Shown: positions 33,116 to 41,836, counted from the stretch's first letter. The stretch is 64,000 nt of DNA from Pseudomonas sp. SLFW (GCF_009905615.1 NZ_JAAAKW010000017.1:47888-111887); one strand, 5' to 3'. Translations and numbers: made by a program. The notes: generated by a model from the sequence alone, not told the origin.

Positions 33116-34471
33116 ATGAGCTACGACTTCGACCTTTTCGTCATCGGTGCCGGTTCCGGTGGTGTGCGCGCCGCGCGTTTTTCAGCAGGTTTCGGGGCCC
33201 GTGTTGCGGTCGCCGAGAGCCGCTATCTGGGTGGCACCTGCGTCAACGTCGGCTGCGTGCCCAAGAAACTGTTGGTGTACGGCGCGCATTTTTCCGAGGA
33301 CTTCGAAAACGCCAAAGCCTTCGGCTGGACGTTGGGCGAGCCCGAATTCGACTGGGCCAGCCTGATCGCCAACAAGAATCAGGAAATCAGCCGCCTCAAT
33401 GGCATCTATCGCAACCTGCTGAACAACAGCGGCGTGACGCTGATGGAAGGGCACGCGAAACTGCGCGGGCCCCATGAGGTGGAAATCAACGGCCAGGTGC
33501 ACACCGCCGAACACATCATGATCGCCACCGGTGGCTGGCCGCAGATTCCGGACATTCCAGGCCGTGAACACGCCATCACTTCCAACGAAGCGTTCTTCCT
33601 CGACACACTGCCCAAGCGCGTAGTGGTGGTCGGTGGCGGCTACATCGCCGTCGAGTTCGGTTCCATCTTCAATGGCATGGGCAGCGACGTCACGCTGATG
33701 TACCGCGGCGAGCTGTTCCTGCGCGGCTTCGACGGCGGCGTGCGCGAGCATCTGCGCGAGGAACTGACCAAGCACGGCATGGCGCTGCGCTTCAATTCGC
33801 AGATCGAAAAGATCGAGAAGCTCGCCGACGGCACGCTGGACTTGACCCTCAACGATGGCAGCACGTTCAACGCCGATTGCGTGTTCTACGCCACCGGCCG
33901 GCGCCCGATGCTCGACAATCTGGGCATGGAGACGGTCAGCGTCGAGCTCGACGACAAAGGCTTCATCAAGGTTGATGACAACTACCAGACCAGCGAGCCG
34001 TCGATCATCGCCATCGGTGACATCATCGGCCGCGTACAGCTGACGCCGGTGGCCCTGGCCGAAGGCATGGCAGTGGCTCGGCGCCTGTTCAAGCCGGAGC
34101 AATACCGCCCGGTCGATTACCGTCACATACCCACGGCCGTCTTCAGCTTGCCCAATATCGGCACAGTCGGGCTGACCGAGGAAGAAGCGAAAAAAGGCGG
34201 CTACGATGTGCAGATCTTCGAGAGCCGTTTCCGTCCGATGAAGCTGACCCTCACCGACAATCAGGAGCGTACGCTGATGAAGCTGGTGGTCGATGCCAAG
34301 ACGGACCGCGTGCTGGGCTGCCACATGGTCGGGCCGGATGCTGGCGAGATCATTCAGAGCATGGCCATCGCCATCAAGGCTGGCGCCACCAAGCAGATTT
34401 TTGACGACACCATCGGTGTACACCCGACGGCCGCCGAAGAGTTCGTCACGATGCGCACCGTCACCCGTTAG
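33116..34471 (+). CDS. gor: glutathione-disulfide reductase
   Basis: 451 residues from ATG 33116, with AAGGAGA 5 nt upstream; the frame runs open into galU but that part is not coding. FAD-binding GAGSGGVRAARF, the redox pair C42/C47 in GGTCVNVGCVPKK, the NADPH-binding VVGGGYIAVEFGSIFNGMG, and the dimer-interface HPTAAEEF near the C-terminus define a glutathione reductase. It regenerates GSH with NADPH. The zwf/gnd genes 7-9 kb upstream supply NADPH, though they are not in the same operon. Confidence 0.95.
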   Translation: MSYDFDLFVIGAGSGGVRAARFSAGFGARVAVAESRYLGGTCVNVGCVPKKLLVYGAHFSEDFENAKAFGWTLGEPEFDWASLIANKNQEISRLNGIYRNLLNNSGVTLMEGHAKLRGPHEVEINGQVHTAEHIMIATGGWPQIPDIPGREHAITSNEAFFLDTLPKRVVVVGGGYIAVEFGSIFNGMGSDVTLMYRGELFLRGFDGGVREHLREELTKHGMALRFNSQIEKIEKLADGTLDLTLNDGSTFNADCVFYATGRRPMLDNLGMETVSVELDDKGFIKVDDNYQTSEPSIIAIGDIIGRVQLTPVALAEGMAVARRLFKPEQYRPVDYRHIPTAVFSLPNIGTVGLTEEEAKKGGYDVQIFESRFRPMKLTLTDNQERTLMKLVVDAKTDRVLGCHMVGPDAGEIIQSMAIAIKAGATKQIFDDTIGVHPTAAEEFVTMRTVTR

Positions 34472-34533
34472 TGTTTGATTCCCGGCCTCATGGATGAGGC
34501 ACGGACCTGCAATCGTTGAAGGATGGACCCGTT

Positions 34534-36276
34534 TTGACCAGCAAGAGTTTTCCGGCATCCATGCCCCTGAATCCCATCGCGCCTGACGGCCAAACCACTG
34601 ACGACCAAGGCCCTCACGATCAGGCGTCGACCCGCCCTGATGCGCTGGGCGAGAGCGAGCGTCAGTTCCGTACCCTCGCCGACAACATGAGCCAGTTGGC
34701 CTGGATCGCCGACCCCAGCGGCAAGATCTATTGGTACAACGCTCGCTGGTACAGCTACACCGGCACCTCACACGAAGCGATGATGGCCCTCGGTTGGCGT
34801 TCACTGCATCACCCTGACCATCTGGAACGCGTGGACACCCGCATGCGCCGCTGCTTCGCCACGGGCTCAATCTGGGAAGACACCTTTCCACTGCGGGGCA
34901 AGGACGGGTTGTACCGCTGGTTTCTGTGCCGCGCCCTGCCGATCCGCGACGAGCAGGGCAACATCACCTATTGGCTCGGGACCAGCACCGACATCACCGC
35001 GCAGGTCAGCGCCGAAGACGCGTTGCGCGAGTTGAACGAAAGCCTGGAGCGGCGCGTGGCAGAGCGCACCCGTGAGCTGGCGGAGATCAACGAGCGCCTG
35101 CAAGTGGAAATCAGTGAACGGGCGCAGGCCGAAGAAGCCTTGCGTCATGCACAAAAAATGGACGCCATCGGCCAGTTGACCGGTGGCATCGCCCATGACT
35201 TCAACAACATGTTGACCGGTGTGCTTGGCGCGCTGGACCTGATTCAGCGTCGGGTAGCGGCGGGGCGGGTGTCGGAAATCGACCGCTATATCGAAGCGGC
35301 CATGAGTTCGGCGAACCGTGCCGCGTCCTTGACCCATCGGCTGCTGGCGTTCGCCCGTCGCCAGTCGCTGGACCCGCGCCCCGTGGACGTCAACCAGATG
35401 GTGGTGTCGATGGAGGAACTGGTGCGCCGGACGGTGGGCGAGAGCATCGAGCTGGAAATCGACCTGAACAGCGCGCTGCGATTGACCAACACCGATGAGC
35501 ACCAGCTGGAAAACGCCTTGTTGAACCTGGTGATCAATGCACGGGATGCCATGCCCGAGGGTGGGCGTTTGCTGATCCAGACCGAGGTCATTCATGTCGC
35601 TGTCTTGCATGACGCTCTGACGCCGGGGGACTACGTGCGGCTGAGCGTGCAGGACACCGGCACTGGCATGTCGGCCGAGGTCATCGCCAGGGCGTTCGAC
35701 CCGTTCTTTACCACCAAGCCGATCGGGCAGGGCACGGGGCTGGGCTTGTCGATGGTGTATGGCTTTATCAACCAGACCGGCGGGCAGGTCCAGATCGACA
35801 GTGTCGAAGGTCGGGGCACGCGGATCGATTTGTACTTGCCGTGCCATTTTGAATCGGCCGGGCGGCACCTGCCGCCGACTGAGGATGCCGCGACGCCAAG
35901 GGCCGGCCAGGGTGAGCGGGTCTTGGTGGTCGAAGACGAGCCCGACGTACGCATGCTGGTGGTCGATGTGTTGCGTGAGTTGGGTTACTCGGTGGAGGTC
36001 GCCGCTGACGGCCCCTCGGCATTGCCGTATCTGCAGGACGCGGGGCGCATTGATCTGCTGGTCACCGACGTCGGCTTGCCCGGCATGAACGGCCGGCAGC
36101 TGGCCGAAATCGCTCGCCAGCACCGGCCGCAGTTACGTGTGCTGTTCATGACCGGTTACGCTCGAAACGCCCAGGTGCGTGGCGATTTTCTGGAGCAGGG
36201 CATGGACATGTTGACCAAGCCGTTCAGCATCGATGACCTGGCCCAGCGGGTTCGCGGGCTGATCGAAGCGCCTTAG
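34534..36276 (+). CDS. hybrid histidine kinase (PAS-HisKA-HATPase-receiver)
   Basis: About 580 residues. The start is uncertain: TTG 34534, 10 nt after GAAGGA, is preferred; an upstream TTG at 34516 and an ATG at 34561 are alternatives. A PAS/PAC domain (about residues 40-165, ending WLGTSTDITAQVS) is followed by a coiled coil, the HisKA phospho-acceptor GGIAHDFNNMLTG, and HATPase boxes LLNLVINARDAM, DTGTGM, GQGTGLGLSMVYGF. A C-terminal receiver has VLVVEDEPDVR, the phospho-acceptor Asp in VTDVGLPGMNG, and LTKPF. There is no membrane segment, so it is cytoplasmic. No cognate regulator is adjacent. Its stop overlaps the stop of the convergent coiled-coil gene by four bases. Confidence 0.88.
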   Translation: MTSKSFPASMPLNPIAPDGQTTDDQGPHDQASTRPDALGESERQFRTLADNMSQLAWIADPSGKIYWYNARWYSYTGTSHEAMMALGWRSLHHPDHLERVDTRMRRCFATGSIWEDTFPLRGKDGLYRWFLCRALPIRDEQGNITYWLGTSTDITAQVSAEDALRELNESLERRVAERTRELAEINERLQVEISERAQAEEALRHAQKMDAIGQLTGGIAHDFNNMLTGVLGALDLIQRRVAAGRVSEIDRYIEAAMSSANRAASLTHRLLAFARRQSLDPRPVDVNQMVVSMEELVRRTVGESIELEIDLNSALRLTNTDEHQLENALLNLVINARDAMPEGGRLLIQTEVIHVAVLHDALTPGDYVRLSVQDTGTGMSAEVIARAFDPFFTTKPIGQGTGLGLSMVYGFINQTGGQVQIDSVEGRGTRIDLYLPCHFESAGRHLPPTEDAATPRAGQGERVLVVEDEPDVRMLVVDVLRELGYSVEVAADGPSALPYLQDAGRIDLLVTDVGLPGMNGRQLAEIARQHRPQLRVLFMTGYARNAQVRGDFLEQGMDMLTKPFSIDDLAQRVRGLIEAP

Positions 36277-36989
36277 GTCTGCGGCGTCTCCTGTCCGTCT
36301 GGACGCCCTGCGCGCGAGTTCTCCAGCGCGACCTCGGTCTTGATCAGAATCAGCTCCAGCACGCGATTCTGTTGATCGCGCTCGGTCAGGCGCGACTGAA
36401 TCTTCTCGCCCTCGCTCAGGGCATTCTGCAGACGCTCCTGTAACAGCGCGCATTGAGTGTGGGCTTGCAAGTGCTGGTCTTTCAGCGCCTGGATCTGATC
36501 GTCCTTGTCCTGCAGCCTGGCAGCGCTGTCGTGGGCTGCCTGGCTCAGTCGCGCGTTCTCTTTCTGTTCCGTTTGCAGGGCTTTCTGAGTCGCCAGCAGG
36601 GTCGCGGTCTGCGTGCCGAGCTTCGTCGTTTGGGCCGCGTGTCGCTCGATCAAGTCGGCAAGGCGGCGCTCGACACTGCTCAAGTCGTCCTGCATGGCTT
36701 TCTTTTCAGCGTCGAGTCGGGCCTGCGCTTCGTCGAGCTGTTCCTGCGCCTGCGCTCGCAAACGTTGCGCCAGCCGTGCGACAAGGCTGTTCAGCTCGTC
36801 ATCGATCGGTGCCGGAGAAGGTACGTTTGTCGGTCCGTCGAGCTCACGCATCAGGCGATGGATGGTGGATTTGGAGCCGGTGTTACCGAGTTCGATACGT
36901 ATTGCATCGATGCTGGGGTGTTCGCCCCGAGCGATGATCGAAAGACGTGCAGCCTGCACATCAGCCTTGTTAATGCCGCTTCGGGACAT
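36273..36989 (-). CDS. KfrA-like DNA-binding coiled-coil protein
   Basis: 238 residues. Residues 1-55 (MSRSGINKADVQAARLSIIARGEHPSIDAIRIELGNTGSKSTIHRLMRELDG) form the helix-turn-helix KfrA_N module; the SKSTIHRLM recognition helix is typical. Residues 60-225 are one long charged coiled coil rich in Q, E, A and R. KfrA proteins are best known from broad-host-range plasmids, where they bind DNA and form filaments; chromosomal homologues exist in pseudomonads. The role here is unknown. The gene is convergent with the hybrid kinase and divergent from ahpC. Start ATG 36989 is preceded by CAGGAGTTGTC. Confidence 0.85.
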   Translation of the reverse strand: MSRSGINKADVQAARLSIIARGEHPSIDAIRIELGNTGSKSTIHRLMRELDGPTNVPSPAPIDDELNSLVARLAQRLRAQAQEQLDEAQARLDAEKKAMQDDLSSVERRLADLIERHAAQTTKLGTQTATLLATQKALQTEQKENARLSQAAHDSAARLQDKDDQIQALKDQHLQAHTQCALLQERLQNALSEGEKIQSRLTERDQQNRVLELILIKTEVALENSRAGRPDGQETPQT

Positions 36990-37302
36990 GACAACTCCTG
37001 AAAGATGACGCAGGTACGTATCACGGATTACATACCATCAAAACGCGGCATTTTGCGTCATTCTGTGAAGCTTGTCTGCACTGGCTTGAACATCTAAGGA
37101 GGAACTGGTTAGGCTGGGGTGGAATCCATGACCGAGGGTTCGCGAAGGTGTCACTGATTTCTTCTATTTATAGTGTGCCTTCATAGCGAAAACCAATCGC
37201 CGACATCAGGTTTGCCAATGAGCCTTAATCGGTGGTTGTGCGTAAGATCCCTCCCATCGAATTCAAATGCAGTTATTCAACAACCCTAAGGAGATCCACC
37301 CG
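36990..37302. other. divergent promoter region (kfrA-like / ahpC)
   Basis: 313 bp without a gene. TTTATAGTGTG near 37168-37177 and three CTAT/ATAG half-sites (37164, 37170, 37183) are the only OxyR-like elements; their spacing does not match the canonical four-half-site OxyR pattern. ahpC genes of pseudomonads are usually OxyR-controlled, which is knowledge of the family, not a sequence finding. Confidence 0.35.
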
Positions 37303-37866
37303 ATGCCTATCATTAACAGCCAAGTAAAACCGTTCAAAGCTACTGCTTTCAAAAACGGCGCTTTCGTTGAAGTTTCGGATGCTGACCTGAAAGGCAAATG
37401 GTCTGTGGTGTTCTTCTACCCAGCCGACTTCACCTTCGTCTGCCCGACTGAACTGGAAGACCTGGCTGACAACTACGACGCGTTCCAGAAACTGGGCGTT
37501 GAAATCTACTCTGTGTCCACCGACACCCACTTTGCTCACGCTGCCTGGCACAACACCTCGCCAGCCATCGGCAAAATCCAGTACACCATGATCGGTGACC
37601 CAACCCTGACCATCTCCCGCAACTTCGACGTGCTGATCGAAGAAGCAGGCCTGGCTGACCGCGGTACTTTCGTGATCAACCCAGAAGGTCAGGTCAAGAT
37701 CGTTGAACTGAACGACGGCGGCGTTGGCCGTGACGCTTCCGAGCTGCTGCGCAAAATCAAGGCCGCTCAGTACGTCGCTGCTCACCCAGGCGAAGTCTGC
37801 CCAGCCAAGTGGCAAGAAGGCGAGGCCACTCTTGCACCTTCGCTGGACCTGGTCGGCAAGATCTAA
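37303..37866 (+). CDS. ahpC: alkyl hydroperoxide reductase peroxiredoxin subunit
   Basis: 187 residues from ATG 37303, with TAAGGAG 8-9 nt upstream. Peroxidatic cysteine C47 is in DFTFVCPTE and resolving cysteine C166 in GEVCPAKW, the same positions as in E. coli AhpC (2-Cys Prx, AhpC/Prx1 class). It reduces H2O2, organic peroxides and peroxynitrite. Codon use is strongly biased (AAC, GAC, CTG, GGT), as expected for a highly expressed protein. ahpF follows 146 bp downstream, but two hairpins lie in between, so most transcripts probably end before ahpF. Confidence 0.97.
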   Translation: MPIINSQVKPFKATAFKNGAFVEVSDADLKGKWSVVFFYPADFTFVCPTELEDLADNYDAFQKLGVEIYSVSTDTHFAHAAWHNTSPAIGKIQYTMIGDPTLTISRNFDVLIEEAGLADRGTFVINPEGQVKIVELNDGGVGRDASELLRKIKAAQYVAAHPGEVCPAKWQEGEATLAPSLDLVGKI

Positions 37867-37883
37867 GCCCTCATGTCAGGACC

Positions 37884-37960
37884 GGGGGCGATGAGCCCAT
37901 AAGCACGTAAACCGCATCGCCCCCAAAAAACGCCCGGGCGGTCATCGCCTGGGCGTTTTT
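37884..37960 (+). terminator. two tandem hairpins between ahpC and ahpF
   Basis: First GGGGGCGATG (37884-37893) pairs with CATCGCCCCC (37915-37924). Then AACGCCCGGGCG (from 37930) pairs with CGCCTGGGCGTT with a T run to 37960. The second is a strong intrinsic terminator; it would reduce ahpF relative to ahpC. Confidence 0.85.
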
Positions 37961-38012
37961 ATTTCAAGCACTGCAGTTCAGACCCTGAATGTGAAGAAAA
38001 GGAAGCCGAATC

Positions 38013-39575
38013 ATGTTGGACGCCAATCTTAAAGCTCAATTGAAATCGTACCTGGAGCGTATCACTCGCCCAATCGAGATCGTCGCGTCCCTCGATGACG
38101 GCGCTAAATCCCAGGAAATGCTGGCCCTGCTGAACGACGTCGTCAGCAGCTCCAATCAGATCACCCTCGACACCAATGGCAGCGATGCCCGCACGCCGTC
38201 CTTCGCCCTGAACAGCCCGGGCCAGGACATCAAGCTGCGTTTTGCCGGCTTGCCAATGGGTCACGAATTCACCTCGCTGGTGCTGGCGCTGCTGCAAGTC
38301 GGCGGCTACCCGTCAAAGGCCACCGAGGAAACCATCGAACAGGCCCGTGCCCTGACCGGTGACTTCAAGTTTGAAACGTACTTCTCGCTGACCTGCCAGA
38401 ACTGCCCAGACGTGGTTCAGGCGCTGAACCTCCTGGCCGTGCTGAATCCAAACGTGCAGCACGTGGCCATCGAAGGCAGTCTGTTTCAGCAAGAAGTCAC
38501 TGACCGTCAGATCATGTCGGTGCCGAGCATCTACCTGAACGGCGAACTGTTCGCCCAAGGCCGTATGAATCTGGAAGAGATTCTGGCCAAGATCGACACC
38601 AGTGCCGGTGACCGTCAGGCCGAGAAGCTGAACGCCAAAGACGCTTTCGACGTGCTCGTGGTTGGTGGTGGCCCGGCCGGTTCCGCAGCAGCGATCTACG
38701 CCGCGCGCAAAGGCATCCGCACCGGTGTGGCCGCCGAGCGTTTCGGCGGTCAGGTGCTGGACACCATGGCCATCGAGAACTTCATCTCGGTCCAACACAC
38801 CGAAGGTCCGAAACTGGCTGTTGCCCTTGAAGAACACGTCAAGGAATACGAAGTCGACATCATGAACCTGCAACGCGGCGATCAGTTGATTCCGGGCAAG
38901 GATGGCGCGCTGCACCAAGTCAAGTTCGCCAGCGGCGGTGTGCTGAAATCCAAAACCGTGATTCTGGCGACCGGCGCTCGCTGGCGCGAAATGAACGTGC
39001 CGGGTGAGCAGCAGTACCGCAACAAAGGCGTGGCGTACTGCCCGCACTGCGACGGCCCGCTGTTCAAAGGCAAGCGCGTAGCGGTAATTGGCGGTGGTAA
39101 CTCCGGTGTGGAAGCGGCGATTGACCTGGCCGGGATCGTGTCTCACGTGACCTTGCTGGAATTCGACAGCTCGCTGCGTGCGGACGCCGTGCTGCAACGC
39201 AAACTGCACAGCCTGCCGAATGTGACCGTTTTGACCAGCGCGTTGACCAGTGAAGTGACCGGCGATGGGCAGAAGGTCAACGGCCTGCGCTACAAAAACC
39301 GCATCACTGGCGAAGAGATCAATGTCGAGCTGGAAGGGATCTTCGTGCAGATCGGTTTGCTGCCGAACACCGAATGGCTGAAAGGCACCATCGAGTTGTC
39401 GCCCCGTGGCGAGATCGTGGTCGACAACCGCGGCGAAACCTCGATTCCGGGTATCTTCGCTGCAGGTGACGTCACCACCGTGCCGTACAAGCAGATCGTG
39501 ATCGCCTTGGGTGAGGGTGCCAAAGCTTCGCTGAGCGCTTTCGACCATTTGATCCGTACCAGCGCTCCGGCGTGA
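38013..39575 (+). CDS. ahpF: alkyl hydroperoxide reductase subunit F
   Basis: 520 residues. An N-terminal double-thioredoxin-fold domain carries the CxxC pair C128/C131 (TCQNCPD). The thioredoxin-reductase-like part has FAD-binding VVGGGPAGSAAAIYAARKG, the second redox pair C343/C346 (AYCPHCDGP) and the NAD(P)H loop IGGGNSGVEAAIDLAG. It passes electrons from NADH to AhpC. Start ATG 38013 follows AAAAGGAAG. The full length matches the family (about 520). A perfect 15-bp terminator follows. Confidence 0.97.
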   Translation: MLDANLKAQLKSYLERITRPIEIVASLDDGAKSQEMLALLNDVVSSSNQITLDTNGSDARTPSFALNSPGQDIKLRFAGLPMGHEFTSLVLALLQVGGYPSKATEETIEQARALTGDFKFETYFSLTCQNCPDVVQALNLLAVLNPNVQHVAIEGSLFQQEVTDRQIMSVPSIYLNGELFAQGRMNLEEILAKIDTSAGDRQAEKLNAKDAFDVLVVGGGPAGSAAAIYAARKGIRTGVAAERFGGQVLDTMAIENFISVQHTEGPKLAVALEEHVKEYEVDIMNLQRGDQLIPGKDGALHQVKFASGGVLKSKTVILATGARWREMNVPGEQQYRNKGVAYCPHCDGPLFKGKRVAVIGGGNSGVEAAIDLAGIVSHVTLLEFDSSLRADAVLQRKLHSLPNVTVLTSALTSEVTGDGQKVNGLRYKNRITGEEINVELEGIFVQIGLLPNTEWLKGTIELSPRGEIVVDNRGETSIPGIFAAGDVTTVPYKQIVIALGEGAKASLSAFDHLIRTSAPA

Positions 39576-39601
39576 TGGCTGACTGAATCACCCGCAAAAC
39601 C

Positions 39602-39635
39602 AAAAAAACCTCATGAGCGATCATGAGGTTTTTTT
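39602..39635. terminator. ahpF terminator (perfect 15-bp stem)
   Basis: AAAAAAACCTCATGA (39602-39616), loop GCGA, TCATGAGGTTTTTTT (39621-39635). It works in both directions in principle: A run on one side and T run on the other. Confidence 0.92.
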
Positions 39636-39660
39636 CGACCCACTGCATGGCGTGAAGCGC

Positions 39661-39754
39661 TCCGTGGGAGCGAACTCACTGGCGAAGCGGCGTTCCAGGC
39701 GGCACGTATGCAGCGACCGAACCGACGTCTCGCGAACGAATTCGCTCCCACAGG
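39661..39754. repeat. REP pair (diverged)
   Basis: GTGGGAGCGAACTCACTGGCG and CGCGAACGAATTCGCTCCC arms are inverted copies. They differ from the core at several positions (ACTCACTG for ATTCATTC), so this is an older or variant copy. Confidence 0.85.
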
Positions 39755-39780
39755 GGATCAGGCGTTCACCGGGATTTCAT

Positions 39781-40302
39781 TCAAACCGGCGTCGGCTGGA
39801 TGACTTCAACCCAATAGCCATCCGGGTCTTTGATGAACGCCAGGCTTTTCATGCGGCCATCGGTCAGGCGCTTCTGGAAGTCCACGCCCAGCGCTTCGAA
39901 ACGGGCGCAGGCCACGTGAACGTCAGGTACGGAAATGCAAATGTGGCCGAAACCGCGCGGGTCAGTATTGCCGTTGTGATAGGCAAAAGCGGGGTCGTTT
40001 TCGGTGCCGTGGTTGTGGGTCAATTCAAGAATGCCGGGAATGCCTTTCATCCAGACCGTGCGGGCAGCGGCGTCGGCCGGGATCTGCGCCTTGTCCACCA
40101 GAGCGAGGAAGTACAGGCTGAATTCGGCTTCGGGAAAGTCGCGCTTCTCCACCAGACTGAAACCCAGAACGCGGGTATAGAAGTCCAGCGAAGCGGTGAT
40201 GTCCTTGACCCGCAACATGGTGTGATTGAACACGAATTGGGCCGTGGCGGCGTCCGGCTGAGCAGTGACGCCGGGAAATGTGTTCAGTTCGTGCAGACTC
40301 AT
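39781..40302 (-). CDS. gloA: lactoylglutathione lyase (glyoxalase I)
   Basis: 173 residues from ATG 40302, with GGAG 5 nt upstream; an upstream open frame overlaps other sequence without support. The vicinal-oxygen-chelate fold is clear: FNHTMLRVKDITASLDFYTRVLG (metal ligand histidine H36-type), EAEFSLYFLAL, GILELTHNHGTE (metal ligand Glu), GFGHICISVPDV (His) and DPDGYWVEVIQP (Glu). Length and the insertion with WMKGIPGILELTHN match the long, Zn-type GloA class seen in pseudomonads and eukaryotes. It converts the methylglyoxal-glutathione hemithioacetal to S-lactoylglutathione. Confidence 0.94.
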   Translation of the reverse strand: MSLHELNTFPGVTAQPDAATAQFVFNHTMLRVKDITASLDFYTRVLGFSLVEKRDFPEAEFSLYFLALVDKAQIPADAAARTVWMKGIPGILELTHNHGTENDPAFAYHNGNTDPRGFGHICISVPDVHVACARFEALGVDFQKRLTDGRMKSLAFIKDPDGYWVEVIQPTPV

Positions 40303-40450
40303 GATGACTCCGGGTAATCCTGTAAATGTTGCACCATGATACGGGACGCAGACGCCGAGCCAAACCCGAAAGTGCGTCTTCAGTGTCGCGGGCCTTGTCG
40401 GCATGGCGAGGGTGGCTCAAACTTTCGGGCTCGACGTTCAGGTATCGCTC

Positions 40451-41002
40451 ATGTTTTCCATGTTCCGTATGTTTGCTTTGACAGGTCTGTGTCTGGCCTT
40501 GGGTGCGAACGCCGCGCTGGCCGCCGATGCCATGATCGTCTGGCCTAGTGACTGGGAGGTCGAAGCCCTGCCACAGCCGGAATCCAGCCCTGACCGGCCG
40601 TCGGTCCAAATCCGCCAGCGCGCGGTGAAAAACGATGACAACGGTGATCCGGCCATGGTCGTCGAGTTGACTCAGACCCGCTTGCAACCCGGACACGAAG
40701 TCAACGTTGAAGGCGTGCTGCTGGAGATGCGCAAGGCGGTTCAGGTCAATTTTGTGCGGGGTGGCTTTCAGAGCGTTTGCACGAAGATGAAAGACACCAC
40801 CTTGAGCGACGTTCCGGCCATGGAAACGACCTGCACCATTACCCAAAACGGTGCCCATGTCATGACGCAGACGCTGGTGGCGGCGGCCAATAAAGAAATG
40901 GCGTGGTCGTTGTCCTACGCTGGTTCGGCCGATGGCTATGCCGCGAACAAGGCCGAAGTCCTGCGTATCAGGGACAGCTTGCGACTCAACGCGGTGCCAT
41001 GA
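40451..41002 (+). CDS. periplasmic protein, DUF4946-like
   Basis: 183 residues. ATG 40451 (MFSMFRMFALTG) is chosen because AGG lies 8 nt upstream and the following segment is a signal peptide cleaved after NAALAA; ATGs at 40460 and 40469 are alternatives. The mature protein, starting near DAMIVWPSDWEVEALPQP, is about 160 residues with two cysteines (SVCTKM, TTCTI) that may form a disulphide. It resembles the Pseudomonas DUF4946 proteins as I remember them; function unknown. Possibly a periplasmic sensor or stress protein. It reads away from gloA. Confidence 0.75.
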   Translation: MFSMFRMFALTGLCLALGANAALAADAMIVWPSDWEVEALPQPESSPDRPSVQIRQRAVKNDDNGDPAMVVELTQTRLQPGHEVNVEGVLLEMRKAVQVNFVRGGFQSVCTKMKDTTLSDVPAMETTCTITQNGAHVMTQTLVAAANKEMAWSLSYAGSADGYAANKAEVLRIRDSLRLNAVP

Positions 41003-41473
41003 GGCCCCCCTCCTAACGAAAATGGCGGGCATAAATGACAGGCATAAAGAAGCCCGCCGAAGCGGGCATGGGGCGCTAATCCTTTAGCAGTCTTCATCCT
41101 GTAGAAGTGGGTGTGAAAAAAACGTGAAGGCATTTACACCCTGCAGCCTCCTGCCCGATCTTTTGAGAATAGATTGATCTGAATCCTGTACAGGCTTAGT
41201 TCAGCTTGTACTATCGATGTCAGTAATAACACTCACGCATTACTCTTTTATATCGATGTCGGCAGGGGCACAGGGCAGAGTGCCCGATGTATGTAATCGT
41301 CTCGGCGATTATCGCGCGTTGGTACGATATTGAACGATGTCAGGCACGGCTGCAGTGTTCACGGTATTCACACTGAATCCGACAGCAATGCCGGCTTCGG
41401 TGCAACGGTCGGCCCATAAAAAAAGCCCCTGGGAAGGGGCTTCTTATAAGGCAACGGCTGAGTGCGTTATCGA
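41003..41473. other. 471-bp gap with hairpins and direct repeats
   Basis: No credible gene. From 5' to 3': GCCCGC-cgaa-GCGGGC hairpin (41051-41066); a 10-bp direct repeat TATCGATGTC at 41212-41221 and 41251-41260; an inverted repeat TAATCG/CGATTA near 41293-41310; then the mvaT terminator (41423-41442). A small RNA could be present, but I cannot show a promoter plus terminator pair. Confidence 0.4.
41423..41442 (-). terminator. mvaT terminator
   Basis: AAGCCCC (41423-41429) and GGGGCTT (41436-41442) form the stem; on the minus strand it is followed by a seven-T run (from AAAAAAAG on the plus strand). Confidence 0.85.
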
Positions 41474-41836
41474 TCAACCCCGCAGCCAGCTGTCCACGGT
41501 TTCGGCACCGTATTGCTCTTTCCAGGATTTGAGTCCCCGGTGATTGCCGCCCTTGGTTTCAATCAATTCGCCGGTGTGCGGGTTTTGGTAAACCTTGACT
41601 ACGCGGGCACGGCGGCGTTTAGGGCCCGCAGGTGCGGCGGCGGTAGCAGACGGATTTGGATCGAGAATGGCAATGACGTCACGCAGGCTCTTGTCGTAGG
41701 TGCTCATCAAGGCCTGGAGCTTCTGCTCGAATTCGATCTCTTTTTTCAGCCCGGCGTCATTCTTCAGGTTCTCCAGCTGAGCCAGTTGCTCCTGAAGGGC
41801 TTTTTCTGCTGCGCGAAACTCGGCAAGTCTGGACAA
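41474..41836 (-). CDS. mvaT: MvaT-family H-NS-like xenogeneic silencer (TTG start)
   Basis: 120 residues. The open frame runs upstream to 41881, but the start is TTG at 41836: GGAG lies about 10 nt upstream and SRLAEFRAAEKALQEQLAQLE then begins exactly like MvaT/TurA proteins. The N-terminal coiled coil (residues 1-60) drives dimerisation and oligomerisation. The C-terminal AT-hook-like KVYQNPHTGELIETKGGNHRGLK binds A+T-rich minor grooves. MvaT proteins silence horizontally acquired and virulence genes in pseudomonads. Its own upstream region (41837-42206) is A+T-rich, which fits autoregulation. Paralogues (TurB, MvaU) are common, so MvaT versus TurA naming is open. Confidence 0.92.
   Translation of the reverse strand: MSRLAEFRAAEKALQEQLAQLENLKNDAGLKKEIEFEQKLQALMSTYDKSLRDVIAILDPNPSATAAAPAGPKRRRARVVKVYQNPHTGELIETKGGNHRGLKSWKEQYGAETVDSWLRG

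Noticed and set aside
33182..34891. 569-codon minus-strand open frame
   Set aside because: Antisense shadow of gor and the start of the kinase gene. No family motif.
36990..37302. OxyR binding site before ahpC
   Set aside because: ATAG/CTAT half-sites are present, but their spacing does not fit the OxyR four-half-site pattern, so I do not list a site.
41337..41543. 68-codon plus-strand ORF over the mvaT terminator
   Set aside because: It runs through a terminator and into mvaT on the other strand; no RBS, poor codon use.
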